Shown here: piece after piece, positions 22,069 through 34,140 of the stretch
Layout of the letters: each line of letters opens with the position of its first letter
How positions within the stretch are numbered: the first letter of the stretch is position 1
Source of the DNA: Uloborus plumipes
Taxonomy: Eukaryota > Arthropoda > Arachnida > Araneae > Uloboridae
Direction of reading: 5' to 3'
Length of the DNA: 64,000 bases
Assembly (NCBI GenBank): GCA_038373865.1
Contig: JAXGGA010001707.1
Span: 62,001-126,000, forward strand
Translations under genes and position numbers: made by a program
The notes under the pieces: generated by a model
What the model was told of the DNA's origin: nothing
Seen by the model: the letters and a program-made list of their open reading frames with translations, nothing else
Databases searched by the model: none

Positions 22069-23632
22069 TACAAAATCGTTTTTTTAAAGTGTTGCTCCTC
22101 ATGTTATGGTTCCGGGAATGAAGTTTAAATATGTACGTAAAAATGCCTTATTTATGCAAATGTATGGAGTGAACAATGAAATATTTTCTTAATTTGGTTT
22201 GCTCCTATTTGTGATATTTTGCTTCGTTAAAAAAAGCAGGAGGAATTGAAGTTATTAGCTTTAGAGTCGTTACCTTGTGATACAGTAACGCAGCAAGTAT
22301 ACAGCAGGAAAATGTTTTTTAAAAAAAACTGATATTTTATCAATTAATAAAGAATCAATGTAGTGTTCTGCATGTCATTCAGTGGACTTTCTTTTACAAG
22401 CCAAGTGGTAAGAAAGACGAAAGGGGGTGTCGGGGGGGGCTGATGAAATAAAGTTATATACTTCTAAATACCTTGCTGTAATGCATATTATATTTTAAAT
22501 ATTTTCGTAAATTAATAATTTCTCTGGTCTATAATGACTGTATTTCGCTCAATTTTCGGATTTCAGGAAACAGTTTCAAATTGAAGTAAAAAATTATTCA
22601 AGGAAGCATTTATCTACATAGATGATGGTACTCAATGCTTAATTTCAGCTACATTGATGATGTGAATGTACAAAAAAATAAGTATTGAAAATCTAAATTA
22701 GCAATTTCATTATTAATTTCAAAAGGTATATTATGTAAGTTTATGCTCATAACACTGATGAATTTGCTGAACTTATAGCAAGTCACAACTTTAGTATTAT
22801 TTAAAGTATGCACTTAAACATCGTAAAAATGAAACATTTTTCTAAAATCTCCATGTTCTGGAAAAGCAACGAAATTCAAGAGCAAGAGGCTTTAAGTAAG
22901 ATATTTTTCAATTCATTCAAACAAAATTTCGTTTGAAACAAAAAAATAACGTCTTCAGAGCAAACATTTTCATGTTTATACATTAATGAGATTTGAGCAA
23001 AGTAAATAACGCAAGCAAATTTAAACAGAAGATATACCGGTGCAAAAAAAAAATAATAATTTTATTAAACGTATTTTTGTATAAATAGTTTCTTACTGAA
23101 TTATTAGCAATAAGTTTTTCGATTAGTTACCACTTTAAATAATTATTTCTTATAAACGTTCGTTATGTCATAAGTAATGTATATGAACATTCAAATAAAT
23201 ATTTTTTAAAAGTGTGAAAATGAAAATTTACTTGCTATTAAATAGAAATACTAAATATCATTTGAAGATTATGAAACATTTGTATTTGTTTTCATTAACA
23301 AATCGATAAAAGAAAATGTGCTGAATATTTCTGAAAAAGTTTGTTATTGCATGTTACGCTCACTTTCTGTGAAAAACCATTCATACATGTTAAATAATAA
23401 CAATTAAAGTATTTTATAGTAATCTTACCTTTATAGTATTTTTCTTTCTTTCGGATATTTACCAAAGTGTCTAAAGCTTCATGAACAGTTCAAATCATAA
23501 ATATTCACAATCACACTGCGTTATGCCATCATTTTGACCACCGCAAGAAAGTAGCGGTGGTTGATAGCAAAAGTTACTCCTTTTCAATTTCCCTTGATCT
23601 AATGAATCCTATCAATGTAATTTTCTGTGTGG
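22069..23632. other. No gene seen
   Basis: Strongly AT-rich, with a G run near 22430-22440. No tRNA-like, coding or terminal-repeat signals were found. Confidence 0.45.
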
Positions 23633-23856
23633 ATTTATTTATTTACGACACATATTTCGAGCTCGTGTACTTGGTCACTCGACCCGTTTATGAACTCACG
23701 TCCAATATGACAGATAGTATAAGACAAAAAGATAGTATAGGACAGAGTTTACGCTCACGGAGAAGGAAGTTACAACCAGAGCGAGGGCGGGAATCGAACC
23801 CGCCGTCCTGGGCTTGCTAAAGTGACGCGCAGACATACAGCGACGCCAGGACCCCT
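23633..23856 (-). mobile_element. tRNA-derived SINE, family D, copy 1
   Basis: Read on the minus strand, the head begins GGGTCCTGGCGTCGCTG near 23855 and contains the polymerase III box B GGTTCGATTCC in the context GGCGGGTTCGATTCCCGCC. It ends in AAATAAATAAAT at 23633. A second copy lies at 24210-24403 with about 90% identity through the body (words CGCTCTGGTTGTAAC, GACGTGAGTTCATAAACGGG). Plus-strand frames here are translated SINE sequence, not genes. Confidence 0.8.
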
Positions 23857-24209
23857 TCTGTGTGGAAGTCAGCAGACTTTCTTTTATAATGTTTCCGACT
23901 TAGAGCGGCACAGATAGAACATATAAATGGCCAATTTAAAGGAAAAAGTAAAAACTGCCTGATTGCCGTTCTATTGATTTGTTCAAAATGGCGAAACAAG
24001 GGGCAGCGAGAATGCGTGAAACTCGTTTCTAACTCCACTTACTTCACTTCACCAGCCAAAAAAAAAATGTTCATTTGTTCATAAGTTCATACTGAAGTTT
24101 TTGCTACCCTGTGCAAAATGTATTTACCCCCAAAAGGCAAACTTTAAAAATTATACGAGTTAAGCGGGTGTACTCTGAGCTGCCAAGTAAAATGTTGCCT
24201 TTTTTAAAA

Positions 24210-24403
24210 TTTATTTATTTACAACACATATTTCGAGCTCGTCACACATGACCCGTTTATGAACTCACGTCCAATATGACAGATAGTACAAGACAGAAAC
24301 ATAGTATAGGACAGAGTTTACGCTACGAAGAAGAAAGTTACAACCAGAGCGAGGGCGGGAATCGAACCCGCCGTCCTGGGCCTGCTAAAGTGACGCGCAG
24401 ACA
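24210..24403 (-). mobile_element. tRNA-derived SINE, family D, copy 2, head-truncated
   Basis: Same family and orientation as 23633-23856, with the identical box B context and A-rich end. The first ~30 bases of the tRNA-like head are missing after GTCTGCGCGTCA. Confidence 0.8.
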
Positions 24404-24461
24404 ATGTTGAATTAAAGTGTATTTTGGAATTGAGATATATACAAAAAATAAGTACAGCGAA

Positions 24462-24650
24462 GGGGCCACGTGGGCCTAGAGGTAGAGTACTCTCCTCGTA
24501 AGCAAGTGGTCGCGGGTTCGAATCCCGCCAAGCGCATAGATGTTATTTCATCCTCTCTGTGCCGTAAATTTGTCCTGTGTTTGTCAGGAGGCAAAGCGCA
24601 TAGTACGCAGTCCTCATGTAGGTTGAAGCTGATGGCTTCTGAAAAAAAAA
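24462..24650 (+). mobile_element. tRNA-derived SINE, family A, copy 1
   Basis: The head starts GGGGCCACGTGGGCCTAGAG and has a box A-like TAGAGGTAGAGTA and a perfect box B GGTTCGAATCC. A loop CTCGTAA would give anticodon CGT, hinting at a Thr-type tRNA origin, though the anticodon stem does not pair well. A ~110-bp body with TTATTTCATCCTCTC follows and ends in nine A's. The second copy is inverted at 26362-26553. The shared body rules out an ordinary tRNA gene. Confidence 0.82.
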
Positions 24651-24913
24651 TTACAGAGAAAATAATGTTCCGAAAGTCATGTCCGAAACGAAAGTTAGTA
24701 ATTTTAAAGTATACACGAACAGTTGATATTAGAACGAAACTAATTGATTTACCGTTTCACAAAACTACATGTAACATTTATCGGTGAAGTGACTAGATAA
24801 AAAAAATATTTAGGTCCACTAAAATTTGCACTATATGCGAACTAAATATGTCTCAAAAGTACATAATTACCGTTTATAAATTTACTAAATGCATGTATCG
24901 ATTGTGTGATTTT

Positions 24914-25206
24914 GCTGGGCTGTAGTGGTCTGACCGGTAAGGCAGTGTACGTAACCGGAGGGTCCCGTGTTCAATCCCATTCGGGGCTAGTTCTACCGTG
25001 TAAACTAATGGTGGCTGCGACACGTTAAATATGTTCATGATCACATAATCCTGCAAGTTTACATTACCAATTAATGCATCTTTGGGTGCTAGATCAGGAG
25101 TTTATCGGGTACTGGTCTGGATCAAAAAAACTGAGCGCTCCTCAGGGCCCCATCGAAACAGGTAAACCTTGTGTAGTGGTAAGCCGGAGTGTATGTGTGT
25201 GTGTCT
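24914..25206 (+). mobile_element. tRNA-derived SINE-like repeat, family B, copy 1
   Basis: The head GCTGGGCTGTAGTGGTCTGA has box B-like GTGTTCAATCCC. The body includes ACTAATGGT, GACACGTTAAATATGTTC, GAGCGCTC and a GT-rich end. Copy 2 at 27711-28022 has the same order of words (CACGTTAAACGTGTTCG, GAGCGCTCTTCAGGG). Identity is moderate, so the family is old. Confidence 0.65.
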
Positions 25207-25375
25207 AGTAATTTCTATTAAAATTCTACTCGTTGTTAAAATACAGTCTTCAAAAGTGAAATTGCAACAATAACAAAAATGTTCGCAGCGTCATGAAAAT
25301 TGCAGGAATGATAGTAGTGATATGGATATGCAAATGATTAAACAGAATAATATAACTAAAAGTTAACTATTTTAT

Positions 25376-25500
25376 TCAATATCTAAAGTATCTACCTTGG
25401 GCAACTATATAGGCCTCAATTTGGTGAGACATGCTATCAATGAGTTCATTGATGGCTGCTTGAAGTAACCTTAACCCCTTTGTGTTAGTGGTTATTTGTA
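25376..25500 (-). pseudogene. Tc1-like transposase relic, C-terminal piece
   Basis: Minus-strand translation near 25480-25376 gives ...INELIDSMSHQIEAYIV... and ends RYFRY-stop. This matches the usual C-terminal end of Tc1-type transposases (a ..SMP.R..A.I.A.G..T.Y pattern, as in the intact copy at 52.5 kb). The rest of the gene continues beyond the MITE insertion at 25501-25692. Confidence 0.65.
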
Positions 25501-25692
25501 TAGGGCGGAATTCAGGGGAAACACTGCATTTGCAAAAGTGGGCTGCATGCGTAAATTTTCGGGTTTTTGAATTATTGTGTACCGTTGTTTGAGTAAAAGC
25601 GCCAATTCGGCGTTTTTGCACAAACTCACGCAAACATTTGCGTGTGCAACGCACTTTTGCAGATGCAGTGTTTCATCCGAATTCCGGCCCTA
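25501..25692. mobile_element. MITE of about 190 bp inserted in the Tc1 relic
   Basis: The ends TAGGGCGGAATTCAGGGGAA and TTCATCCGAATTCCGGCCCTA are inverted. The inverted match continues inward as AACACTGCATTTGCAAAAGTG against CACTTTTGCAGATGCAGTGTT. The interior is a near-palindrome with repeated GCAAACATTTGCGTG-like words. A TA target is possible, but the exact boundary is uncertain. Transposase-like translation lies on both sides, which shows this element arrived later. Confidence 0.75.
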
Positions 25693-25938
25693 ATCTAATA
25701 AGATCATAGAGGTGCTTGATTGGATTCAGGCCTGAAGATGCTGCAGGCCAGGGTAGGATTTTAAATCAGGTGTCTTTGTAACTAGTTCAACATGCGACAT
25801 GAAATTGTCTTACTGTAATACAGTGTTGGGTGCGGCCTGAAACAAGGACAACAGGCTCTGCAACTTGTTTGACAAAGCTGTCCGCTATCAAGCTGACGTC
25901 TATGTGTACTTGGCAAGTCCTGTAATCAAGCACTATAA
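25693..25938 (-). pseudogene. Tc1-like transposase relic, catalytic-core piece
   Basis: Minus-strand translation shows PWPAASSGLNPIKHLYDLI just inside the MITE border. This corresponds to the WPA.SPDLNPIEHLWD motif that carries the third catalytic residue, here changed from Glu to Lys. Upstream, another frame reads HIDVSLIADSFVKQVAEPVV, matching the region before the second Asp, whose motif is degraded (VSGRTQHC). The frames do not join, so the gene is dead. It is cut at its 5' side by the SINE beginning near 25939. Confidence 0.6.
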
Positions 25939-26230
25939 TACGCCAAGCCTTGCCATGTTTAGTAGTCAGAGAAGACTGACCCAGACGAGGTGGTCCTGGG
26001 TTCGAATCCCGGATCATGCATTAATGTACTCTATAATGCCCCTATCCTTTTTTGTGTGAATATGTTTGTAGGCTGTGAATGGTTGCCTACCCTATAAACC
26101 GGTCCCTATGGCATACGTGTGTACTGTGAAAGTTGGGTCTCACACCAAATTACGGTACAGTTGGAAAAGTGAAGCAGCGCACCCCAAATTGCCAGCCTCG
26201 CTGGCACAAGATGCCAACAACAACAACACC
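25939..26230 (+). mobile_element. tRNA-derived SINE, family C, copy 1
   Basis: The box B GGTTCGAATCCC lies in the context GTCCTGGGTTCGAATCCC. The body has GTGAATGGTTGCCTACC and AAAAGTGAAGCAGCGCACCCC, and the copy ends in CAACAACAACA. The same order is found at 61914-62199. The head inserted next to the Tc1 relic. Confidence 0.8.
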
Positions 26231-26361
26231 ATATCATTAAGGCCAATACAAAGCCAGTGTAACGCCTGCGAAATTGGCCAGTTAGTACAGTTTTCTCGGT
26301 CGCCGCTATATTCGTCGACGACCATCCTTTTAATCAAACAGAAACGAGATTCATTTCTGAG

Positions 26362-26553
26362 TTTTTTTTTTTCAGAAGCCATCAGCTTCAACATACATGA
26401 AGACTGCGTACTTTGCGCTTTGCGTCCTGACAAACACAGGACAGATTTACGTTACGGAGAGGATGAAATAACATCCATGGCCAAGGCGGGATTTGAACTA
26501 GCGAGCACTTGCTTACGAGGAGAGTACTCTACTTCTAGGCCCACGTGGCCCCC
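26362..26553 (-). mobile_element. tRNA-derived SINE, family A, copy 2
   Basis: This is the reverse complement of family A at 24462-24650, about 85-90% identical, with an 11-base T run (the A tail) at 26362. Box B is degraded to GTTCAAATCCC. A 162-codon frame over this region translates SINE and is not a gene. Confidence 0.8.
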
Positions 26554-27710
26554 TTCTAAGTAGTTCCTGATGCCATTTGGAGGTTCAAATACGATGAAAC
26601 TGACACCAATGCTAACCCGCGCATAGCAGTGGATGTGGTTAAGCTAAGATTACCTCAAGCAACCTTTAATGGAATCAGTAATAGCATGTCCCGCCAGATT
26701 AAAACCTGTTAAGATGCCCGAGGTGGGCGTATTAAATATTGGTTAATTTTTAATCCTTTCTGTCTATTTTTAACCCATATCCACCCAACCACAATTATCC
26801 TGCAATTTTTATAACGCAGCGTACATTATTTTTTGGTGTGTCATTTTCACTTTTAAGAAATGTATAAAAGAAGTCTCAAGTGACCACTTTTTTGATGAGA
26901 TCCAAATAAGCCCCCCTCTCAAAAAAGTACTATATTTTGCTAAAATAAATAGTAATAAAGTACTTTATTGCAGCCATGCATTGCAAAAATGTACATAAAC
27001 ATTTTCAACTTTTACACAAAATTTTCAAAAATTACATTCAGAAAAAATAATTATGCATTTATGTAAATCAATTTTGCAAAAAAAGTCCTTTTGTCACGAC
27101 ATCGTTTGCGGAGACCATGAAAAAAAACATGGAAGTAGTGACTTGTTTGTTTTCCTTTCATTTATACGTACAAGAAACTGCTTTTAATGTAAACAGCAAT
27201 GCTACTTTTTTTTTTTTTTCAAATCAACAGTCCCTATACAAATTAGTAAAGACTTTGGCAATTCAATGCTTGACACTCAAATTAACTTAAAGCACGTGAG
27301 CCTATTTGGTAATATTTAATGTGCATTGTGCAATAGTCACCAATTTCAGGAAAAACTATCAATCACACGTGCTTGTCTGAAATCAATTAATAGAGACATT
27401 CGTTTTCACTATCATGATCTTTTTTCGTCGGCGTTCATTCTTCGTACAAATGTTGTGTCAGTTTGTTTCTGTTCCAAGAAATTTCCTCTTTCAGTTTTGG
27501 ATTTTTAATGGAATGGATAATTTTTGGAAGCAAAAAATTCAGTATAGGAGTAAGATATGGTTTGTACAACAACTACCTGCTTTTTAGTGGTACGCTTTAA
27601 GATTGCCATACTCCAAGAGAGCAATAGCATGTAATTCCCATTGCTCATGCTCGGTGTCAAGCTTGAGTCGTCCAATTTCACATGCCTGAGACCGTAATGG
27701 CCTCATAGTA
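26554..27710. other. No gene seen
   Basis: AT-rich sequence with T runs near 27209-27220. A small direct duplication of CATAGTAGATGG at 27705-27733 straddles the start of the next SINE-like repeat. No coding signal was found. Confidence 0.45.
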
Positions 27711-28022
27711 GATGGCCTCGCCCATAGTAGATGGATCGTTAAAGCATCAGACTCGAACCGTGGGGTCCCGCATTCAATCCCAGCGGTCGAAGATCGAACG
27801 TGTTTACTAATGGTCACTGGGGCACGTTAAACGTGTTCGTGGTTACAAAGTCCTCAGAAGTCCTATTTCAAATCAATGTCTCTGGAGGTTCTGGACCAAG
27901 TACTGCTCAGTTTCTAGCCTCAATTAAATAAATAAATAAATAAAACAGAGCGCTCTTCAGGGGCTCATAAATCTGGCTAAACACATTTTGTGTTAGATAT
28001 GGAGGACCCCAGAGTGAGTGCG
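27711..28022 (+). mobile_element. tRNA-derived SINE-like repeat, family B, copy 2
   Basis: Same order of blocks as 24914-25206, with box B-like CATTCAATCCCAG. An (AAAT)n tract at about 27927-27942 sits in the position of the internal A-rich stretch of copy 1. It ends near GACCCCAGAGTGAGTG. Confidence 0.62.
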
Positions 28023-30296
28023 TGCCCTAACGCATGATATATAGCAAATGCCCTAATTGATAGACCATTGATCAATATCTTTTAAGAAATGATTTATTCC
28101 ATTTTTACTCGAATGATATTTTGAAATATTCCTTAAAATGTCCCTACGTGGTGATACAGGCAAACCGATTGAGGGACTGACGAATTGACAGACATTTACT
28201 GCGCTACATTCAAGTGTTTTTACTGGGTTCTTAAATGATCGGATATAAACACACAGCCACGCACTCTTTTTTTGGTAATTGTGCTTCATGTTCTGTAATG
28301 GATTTTGCTGTCATTACTTTCAGCTGATTAAAAGTTTTCTGCGTTGTCTTCCATTCGTACTAAAGCAGCACCCGCATACTAGACGAATAATAAAATAAAA
28401 CTATCTATTTAAGGTAACTGCTAACTAGATTTTTATATGATCATTTGCCGAAGTACTGATGAGGAGTAAGATAAGGCACATCTTGCCAGAAAAATTGCTT
28501 TTCTAAGTTTGTTGATATGATCTTTGTAACAAAGGAAATTATACTTACTGATTTAAGGCATCTAGTTTATCTATTAGTATAAATAATTGTATTTATTTCT
28601 CTTCTTATGGAATCGTAATGTAAAAAATTGACGATAAATTCAGGGTTATTTATCTTATAATGTGCTAGTTTAGTTAATATTGTCCATTTGTGAGTGTGTG
28701 TGTGTGAAGAACGTATAATAAATAAATACGAGTAATTGGATAGTATATGGGCGAGTCCACAAAGAAAACTGCCATCTTGCCCCGCACGTGACGCTCATGT
28801 ATAGCATTAAAAATTAGTGACATTAAAGGGTAATGAACGAAGTTTTGTTGTTTAAGGAATTACAAACCTGTGTGGCAGTTCTTAGGCAAAAAAACTTGGC
28901 TCATTGCATTTTGTAATTACTACTTTTAAATAAAATAGATGAGAGGAGAGTTACGTAAGGGAAAATATGGCGGTGTTTTCGTGAAATGGTCTATATAATA
29001 AATAAGTAATTACCTCGCGGTTAAAAAGTAAAAACATAAACAACGTTTTTATTAACTTTAAAGCAATTTACATTAAAAACTAATAAAATTTTACAAATTT
29101 AATTGAAAATAAAGCAAACATACGCTCAGACAGACATATAAATGCGAAAAATAAAATACAAACACGTCTTCAACCGAATTCCAATTATTTTTTTTTCTTA
29201 CAAATTTAATTTTAAGTAGGTTAGTTATGGCAGATTGCATTTGTACGGTTAAGCTTCTTGTATGACGACTTTTAAAATTCTAGGCTTATCTTCAACGTCA
29301 AGATACTAAATGGGGGATATGAATAAATAGCAAATATATCACGCCTTAAATAAACAAGAAAATACATGAGCAGAATAAATAAATACTTAATAAAACACTG
29401 GAATGTTAAAATATGACTTCTCTGCTTCATCTAACTGCTCCCTTGGATATTAAATCGTTACAATTGATACTGTGGGGGCGCTAGGGTCGTTATGATAGAA
29501 TTATCTGAAACTGATAACATTGAAATAAATTGAATGATGAAATATATCATTCTTTTATATCTGCTGCTCTTTTTAATATGATTTTTCCATGGTATTTTTA
29601 TGATATAGAAAAGCAACACTTAATTCAATTTGTTTTGGGAACAAACGCATTTATTAACTGAAATGATTGAATAAATATCTGTTTGGAAAAATGAAGTATA
29701 CTTGCACTTCGTATACTTTTCATAGGTGTTAATTACACTACCTTCGTAAATAGCAAATTGCATTTGAATTGCGATGTAAAAGAGTAGAGGGAATGCTGCA
29801 AGATTCCTAACAGCACTAGAATTTGCATAGCCTTTTAGACGAAATTATGAAATAGTAAACTCCGAAAATCTGTTTATTTTTTAGGGAGATTACCATAGCA
29901 AAGAATACCTCATGAACAAAATTTCAAGTTAGTGGATGAAAAATTAAAAGCGGTATTATGTGTCTTATATAAAGGAAATAATTTTTCAAAAATTTTTTCA
30001 GCTAAAATCTTGATGAAATCTCAAAGTTCATTGTAAAATATATTCTCTGAACAGTACTGAAAGTTCTTGCACAGAAAATAATAAGAAATAAAGTCGACTA
30101 AAAAAATCTCAGGTAATTTAATTATTATTAAATGATTAGAAGCTGTTCAAAGTTAATGTCCGGTATACCAGGTACCACGTCTAAAAGTGTTAACACAATA
30201 CTGTAAAACATTCTCAGAAATTATGAGATGCAAAGGTTTGAATAGTTACTATTTATTTACCAGATGATGAAACAGATGATTGATGAGCAAGAAATA
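28023..30296. other. No gene seen
   Basis: AT-rich sequence with one GT-rich patch near 28690-28705. The open frame at 28053-28289 (minus, 78 codons) is unrecognised. No terminal repeats or tRNA-like words were found. Confidence 0.45.
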
Positions 30297-30579
30297 ACAA
30301 GAAGTTCTGTCAAGAACTAAATGAGCCTACTTTCCGGTACATCGACATCGGCATTTTAGCATCTGATCATTATTCTCTTGATTATCTGAGACTGAAAATT
30401 ATGTCAAACATACCTTTTTAGCACTAAAAGCTGATTTCTAAAAGCAAAATATACCCCTCTCATCAGATGAAATAGACACGTAAAAAGTAAATAAACGAAT
30501 AAATAAAGTTTTGTCGCACCTTTTAAAGAATGTAACTGTTACAGTTCTTCCGCAGAAAAAACCCTCAATCGTATTCAAA

Positions 30580-30655
30580 AAAATAAATAAATAAATAAAT
30601 AAATAAATAAAATAAATAAATAAATAAAAAATAAATAAATAAATAAATGAAAAGA
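30580..30655. repeat. (AAAT)n microsatellite
   Basis: About 75 bp of AAAT repeats with small interruptions inside the left arm. The right arm has shorter TTTA/TTA repeats at the mirrored site (34385-34440). Confidence 0.9.
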
Positions 30656-31119
30656 CAAAGAACATCAAAACACATTTTATCAAACAAAGGAAAAAAAAAA
30701 GAAAAAAAAAAAAAACTCGTCCGTTAATAAAATGTCTCGAATTTCACTTTTAATCCGTTGCCAGTTGTTAAATATAAATAAAGAATAAAATGCCCTCGTG
30801 AATGAAAATTTTTTGTTACAAAACAAAATCATCTGCCAAAAAAACAAAAGAAAAATAATAACAATAATAAATAAAATAAAACAAATGACTAAATGAACAA
30901 AAAATCGTCTGCATAGTCAGTCATTTTTTTTTCTGAGCCCGCATTTCCGCCATGTTTGCGGAGTCGGAAAGAGTCCTCGCAGAAGATTATTCAGAAAAGT
31001 ACTTTACAAACATTACTTATCAAAACCATTTTCTTACAAAGTTAGTTTGAAGGAAATCCGACTATAAGTTCAGGATCAACCTTCAACTTAAATTCCCCGT
31101 ATGCGCTAATGTTAATTTT

Positions 31120-31690
31120 TTTTTTCTGAACGGTTCAATATTGAACGAAAAATGGTTCAAATCAAAAAAACGAAGTATGGGAATGAGCCTCTCCAAGATC
31201 TTTCAAACAAACAAAAGTTTATTCCATTCGGACGGTTCACTCAAAAGTTATTAGGGGTGACAGCTTGCTTGAACGGTTCAATGTTGAATGAAAAAATATT
31301 CAAATTGAAAATTTAAATACGGTAGTGAAGTATCCTTGCTGAGATCCTTAGAACAAAAAAAAAAGGTTATTTAAATCGGACTGTTCACTCAAAAACTATT
31401 AAGGGTGACAGCTTGCTTGAGCGGTTCAATGTTGAACGAAAAACTGTTCAAATCGGAAATGTAAATACGGGAATGAAGTATCCTTGATAAGATCTTTCGA
31501 ACAAAAAAAAGTTTGGTCAAATCGGACTGTTCACTCAAAAGGGACAGGTTGTTTGAACGGTTCAAAGTTGAAAAAAAATTGTTCAAATCGAAAAATCAAA
31601 AATGGGACTGAGCTGTACTCGCCGAGATCTTTCCAACAAAAAAAAAAGTTTGTCAAAATCGGAATGTTCATTCAAAAGTTATTAGGGGGG
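31120..31690. repeat. Tandem ~150-bp units, left arm, about four copies
   Basis: The units repeat the order GGTTCAA-TGTTGAACG, GTTCAAATCG, ACGGGAATGA, AGATCTTTC-AACAAA, TGTTCACTCAAAAG. The last unit runs into the GACCGACC microsatellite at about 31691-31730. Confidence 0.75.
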
Positions 31691-31940
31691 ACAGACAGGC
31701 CGACCGACCGACTGACAGACCGACCGACACACAAATTCCTCATCTCAATAACCTACTTTCAAATTTTTAATTTTTCGTTTTTCATTTTACCTTTTTATTT
31801 CTTTTTGGCTTTTTTTCGGACTTGGCGATATTTTTTATCTTGGCGATATTTTTTTCGGACTTGGAGATATTTTTTAGATGCATTAAGCCACTTTTAATAC
31901 TTTTTTCGTCTTTCTTTTATTTTTAACGGGAAAGTAGGCT

Positions 31941-32800
31941 AAAAAATGAGTGTGATAAACAACAAACAGAAAACATTAATCTATTCAAGTTATTAAATTT
32001 GTTCTAAATAAAGACTAAATGGTCAAAATCCATGAAAATTTTATAAAATTTTAAAATTAAACATAACTGAACTGATTAAAATTTTATTGGAAAATCATCC
32101 AAGCACTTCCTTTACATAACTTTTTAATGATAAAATAAAGCTTAAATTAATCAAATCTTTGTTATTTAAGAATGGACACGTTAAACGAAATCAAATCAGC
32201 CATTTGCCGTTCATATTTCAACACATTTTCTCAAAAAAGGAGTTGAAAAACAGTTCTCAGTATTTTAAAAGTCAATATTCTATTGAAAACTGTCTTTATT
32301 TTTTTTTTACAAACAACCAGCATGGTAGATCAGGAAGAAATTGCTGTTTATCAAAAAACATTTTCTCAATATGCCGTTTTGGAAAAATATATTTTTTTAT
32401 TTCAGAAGAATAATTTCTTAAGGAATGGACTCATAGATGAATAGTAAACTTAACTAATCCCCCCCCCCCCCTCGTAAAAAGGTGTTCTAAATACACCAGT
32501 TTATAACAATACTTTATCATTATGCAAGCTTTTTCAAGCGTAAGTGTACATTAAAAATGTTTCATAAGATTATAACCTCGAGGAAGTGTCTACTATAAGT
32601 TTAAAACGTCAACATTAAATTCATTGAAATATAATTCAAGTCCTTAATCCTTCCCACAGTAAGATCCGTATTTTCATAAAATACTTGCAAAAGTTTTAAT
32701 TACTTTACACCTGAATCATATTTAGGTTTGAAGTAATAACTATTTTGATTAATGTGATAGTTTGTTAAATTTCCTTTGAAAATTTATCTCTCTTTTTTTT
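31941..32800. other. Spacer of the large inverted repeat; no gene seen
   Basis: AT-rich sequence with a C run at 32459-32472. It contains no inverted counterpart and no recognised motif. Confidence 0.5.
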
Positions 32801-32867
32801 AGCCTACTTTCCCGTTAAAAATAAAAGAAAGACGAAAAAAGTATCAAAAGTAGCTTAATGCATCTAA

Positions 32868-32985
32868 AAAATATCGCCAAGTCCAAAAAATATCGCCAAG
32901 TTAAAAAAATATCGCCAAGTCCAAAAAATATCGCCAAGTTAAAAAAATATCGCCAAGTCCAAAAAATATCGCCAAGTTAAAAAAA
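32868..32985. repeat. Short tandem array of AAAATATCGCCAAGT units
   Basis: Six copies of a ~21-bp unit (AAAAAATATCGCCAAGT plus CC or TA). The mirrored place in the left arm (31810-31880) has only about three GGCGATATTTTT units, so the array has expanded or contracted since the arms diverged. Confidence 0.85.
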
Positions 32986-33055
32986 TAAAAAGGTGAAATG
33001 AATATCGAAAAATTAAAAATTTGAAAGTAGGGTATTGAGATGGGGAATTTGTGCG

Positions 33056-33102
33056 TCGGTCGGTCGGTCGGTCGGTCGGTCGGTCGGTCTGTCGGTCTGT
33101 CT
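33056..33102. repeat. (GGTC)n microsatellite
   Basis: GTCGGTCGGTC repeats for ~45 bp and then becomes CTGTCTGTCC. The left arm has the complementary CCGACCGACC tract near 31698-31730. Confidence 0.9.
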
Positions 33103-33104
33103 GT

Positions 33105-34140
33105 CCCCCCCTAATAACTTTTGAATGAACATTCCGATTTGGACAAACTTTTTTTTGTTGGAAAGATCTCGGCGAGTACAGCTCATTCCCATATTTGATT
33201 TTTTGATTTGAACAATTTTTGGTTCAACTTTGAGCCGTTCAAAAAACCGGTCCCGCGATACTAACTTTTTAATGAACAGCCCGATTTGAACAAACTTTTT
33301 TTTGTTGGAAAGAACTTTTCAAGGGTACTTCATTCCCGTATTTATATTTCCGATTTGAACAATTTTTCGTTCAACATTGAACCGCTCAATCAAGCTGTCA
33401 CCCCTAATAACTTTTGAATGAACAGTCCGATTTAAACAAACTTTTTATTGTTTGATGCATCTCGGCAAGGATACTTTATTACCGTATTTAAATTTTCAAT
33501 TTGAACACTTTTGGTTCAACATTGAACCGTTTAAGCAACCTTTCTCCACCTAATAACTTTTGAGTGAACCGTCCGAATGGAATAATTTTTTTTTTGTTCG
33601 AAAGATCTCGGCGAGTACAGCTCATTCCTATATTTGATTTTTCGATTTGAACAATTTTTGGTTCAACTTTGAACCGTTCAAACAACCTGTCCCGCGATGC
33701 TAACTTTTGAGTGAACAGTCCGATTTGAACAAACTTTTTTTTGTTCGAAAGATCTTATCAAGGATACTTCATTCCCGTATTTACATTTCCGATTTGAGCA
33801 ATTTTTTGTTCAACATTGAACCGCTCAAGCAAGCTGTCACCCCTAATAACTTTTGAGTGAACAGTCTGATTTAAAGAAACTTTTTTTTTGTTCGAAGGAT
33901 CTCAGCAAGGATACTTCATTACCGTATTTAAATTTTCAATTTGAACATTTTTTCGTTCAACATTGAACCGTTCAAGCAACCTTTCTCCACCTAATAACTT
34001 CTGAGTGAACCATCCGAATGGAATAAACTTTTTTTTGTTGGAAAGATCTCGGAGAATACAGCTCATTCCCATATTTGATTTTTCGATTTGAACAATGTTT
34101 GGTTTAACTTTGAACCGTTCAAACAACCTGTCCCGCGATG
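33105..34140. repeat. Tandem ~150-bp units, right arm, about seven copies
   Basis: Same unit as the left arm but inverted, with alternating variants: TCCCGCGATGCTAACTTTT, GTCACCCCTAATAACTTTT and CTCCACCTAATAACTT. The alternation suggests a higher-order unit of three subunits (about 450 bp). Confidence 0.78.

Noticed and set aside
24462..24540. Functional tRNA gene
   Set aside because: Boxes A and B are good, but the stems pair poorly and the same head plus ~110-bp body recurs at 26362-26553 with an A tail, so it is a SINE.
26075..26563. 162-codon frame with ...AGFELASTCLRGEYSTSRPTW...
   Set aside because: This is a translation of the inverted family A SINE and part of family C; such peptides are common false annotations from tRNA-derived repeats.
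28455..28500. Hammerhead-like CTGATGAG on the plus strand
   Set aside because: No stem II or stem I pairing around the available GAAA.
31484..31897. 137-codon plus-strand open frame
   Set aside because: It translates the tandem units and the GACCGACC microsatellite (TDRPTDRLTDRP); not a gene.
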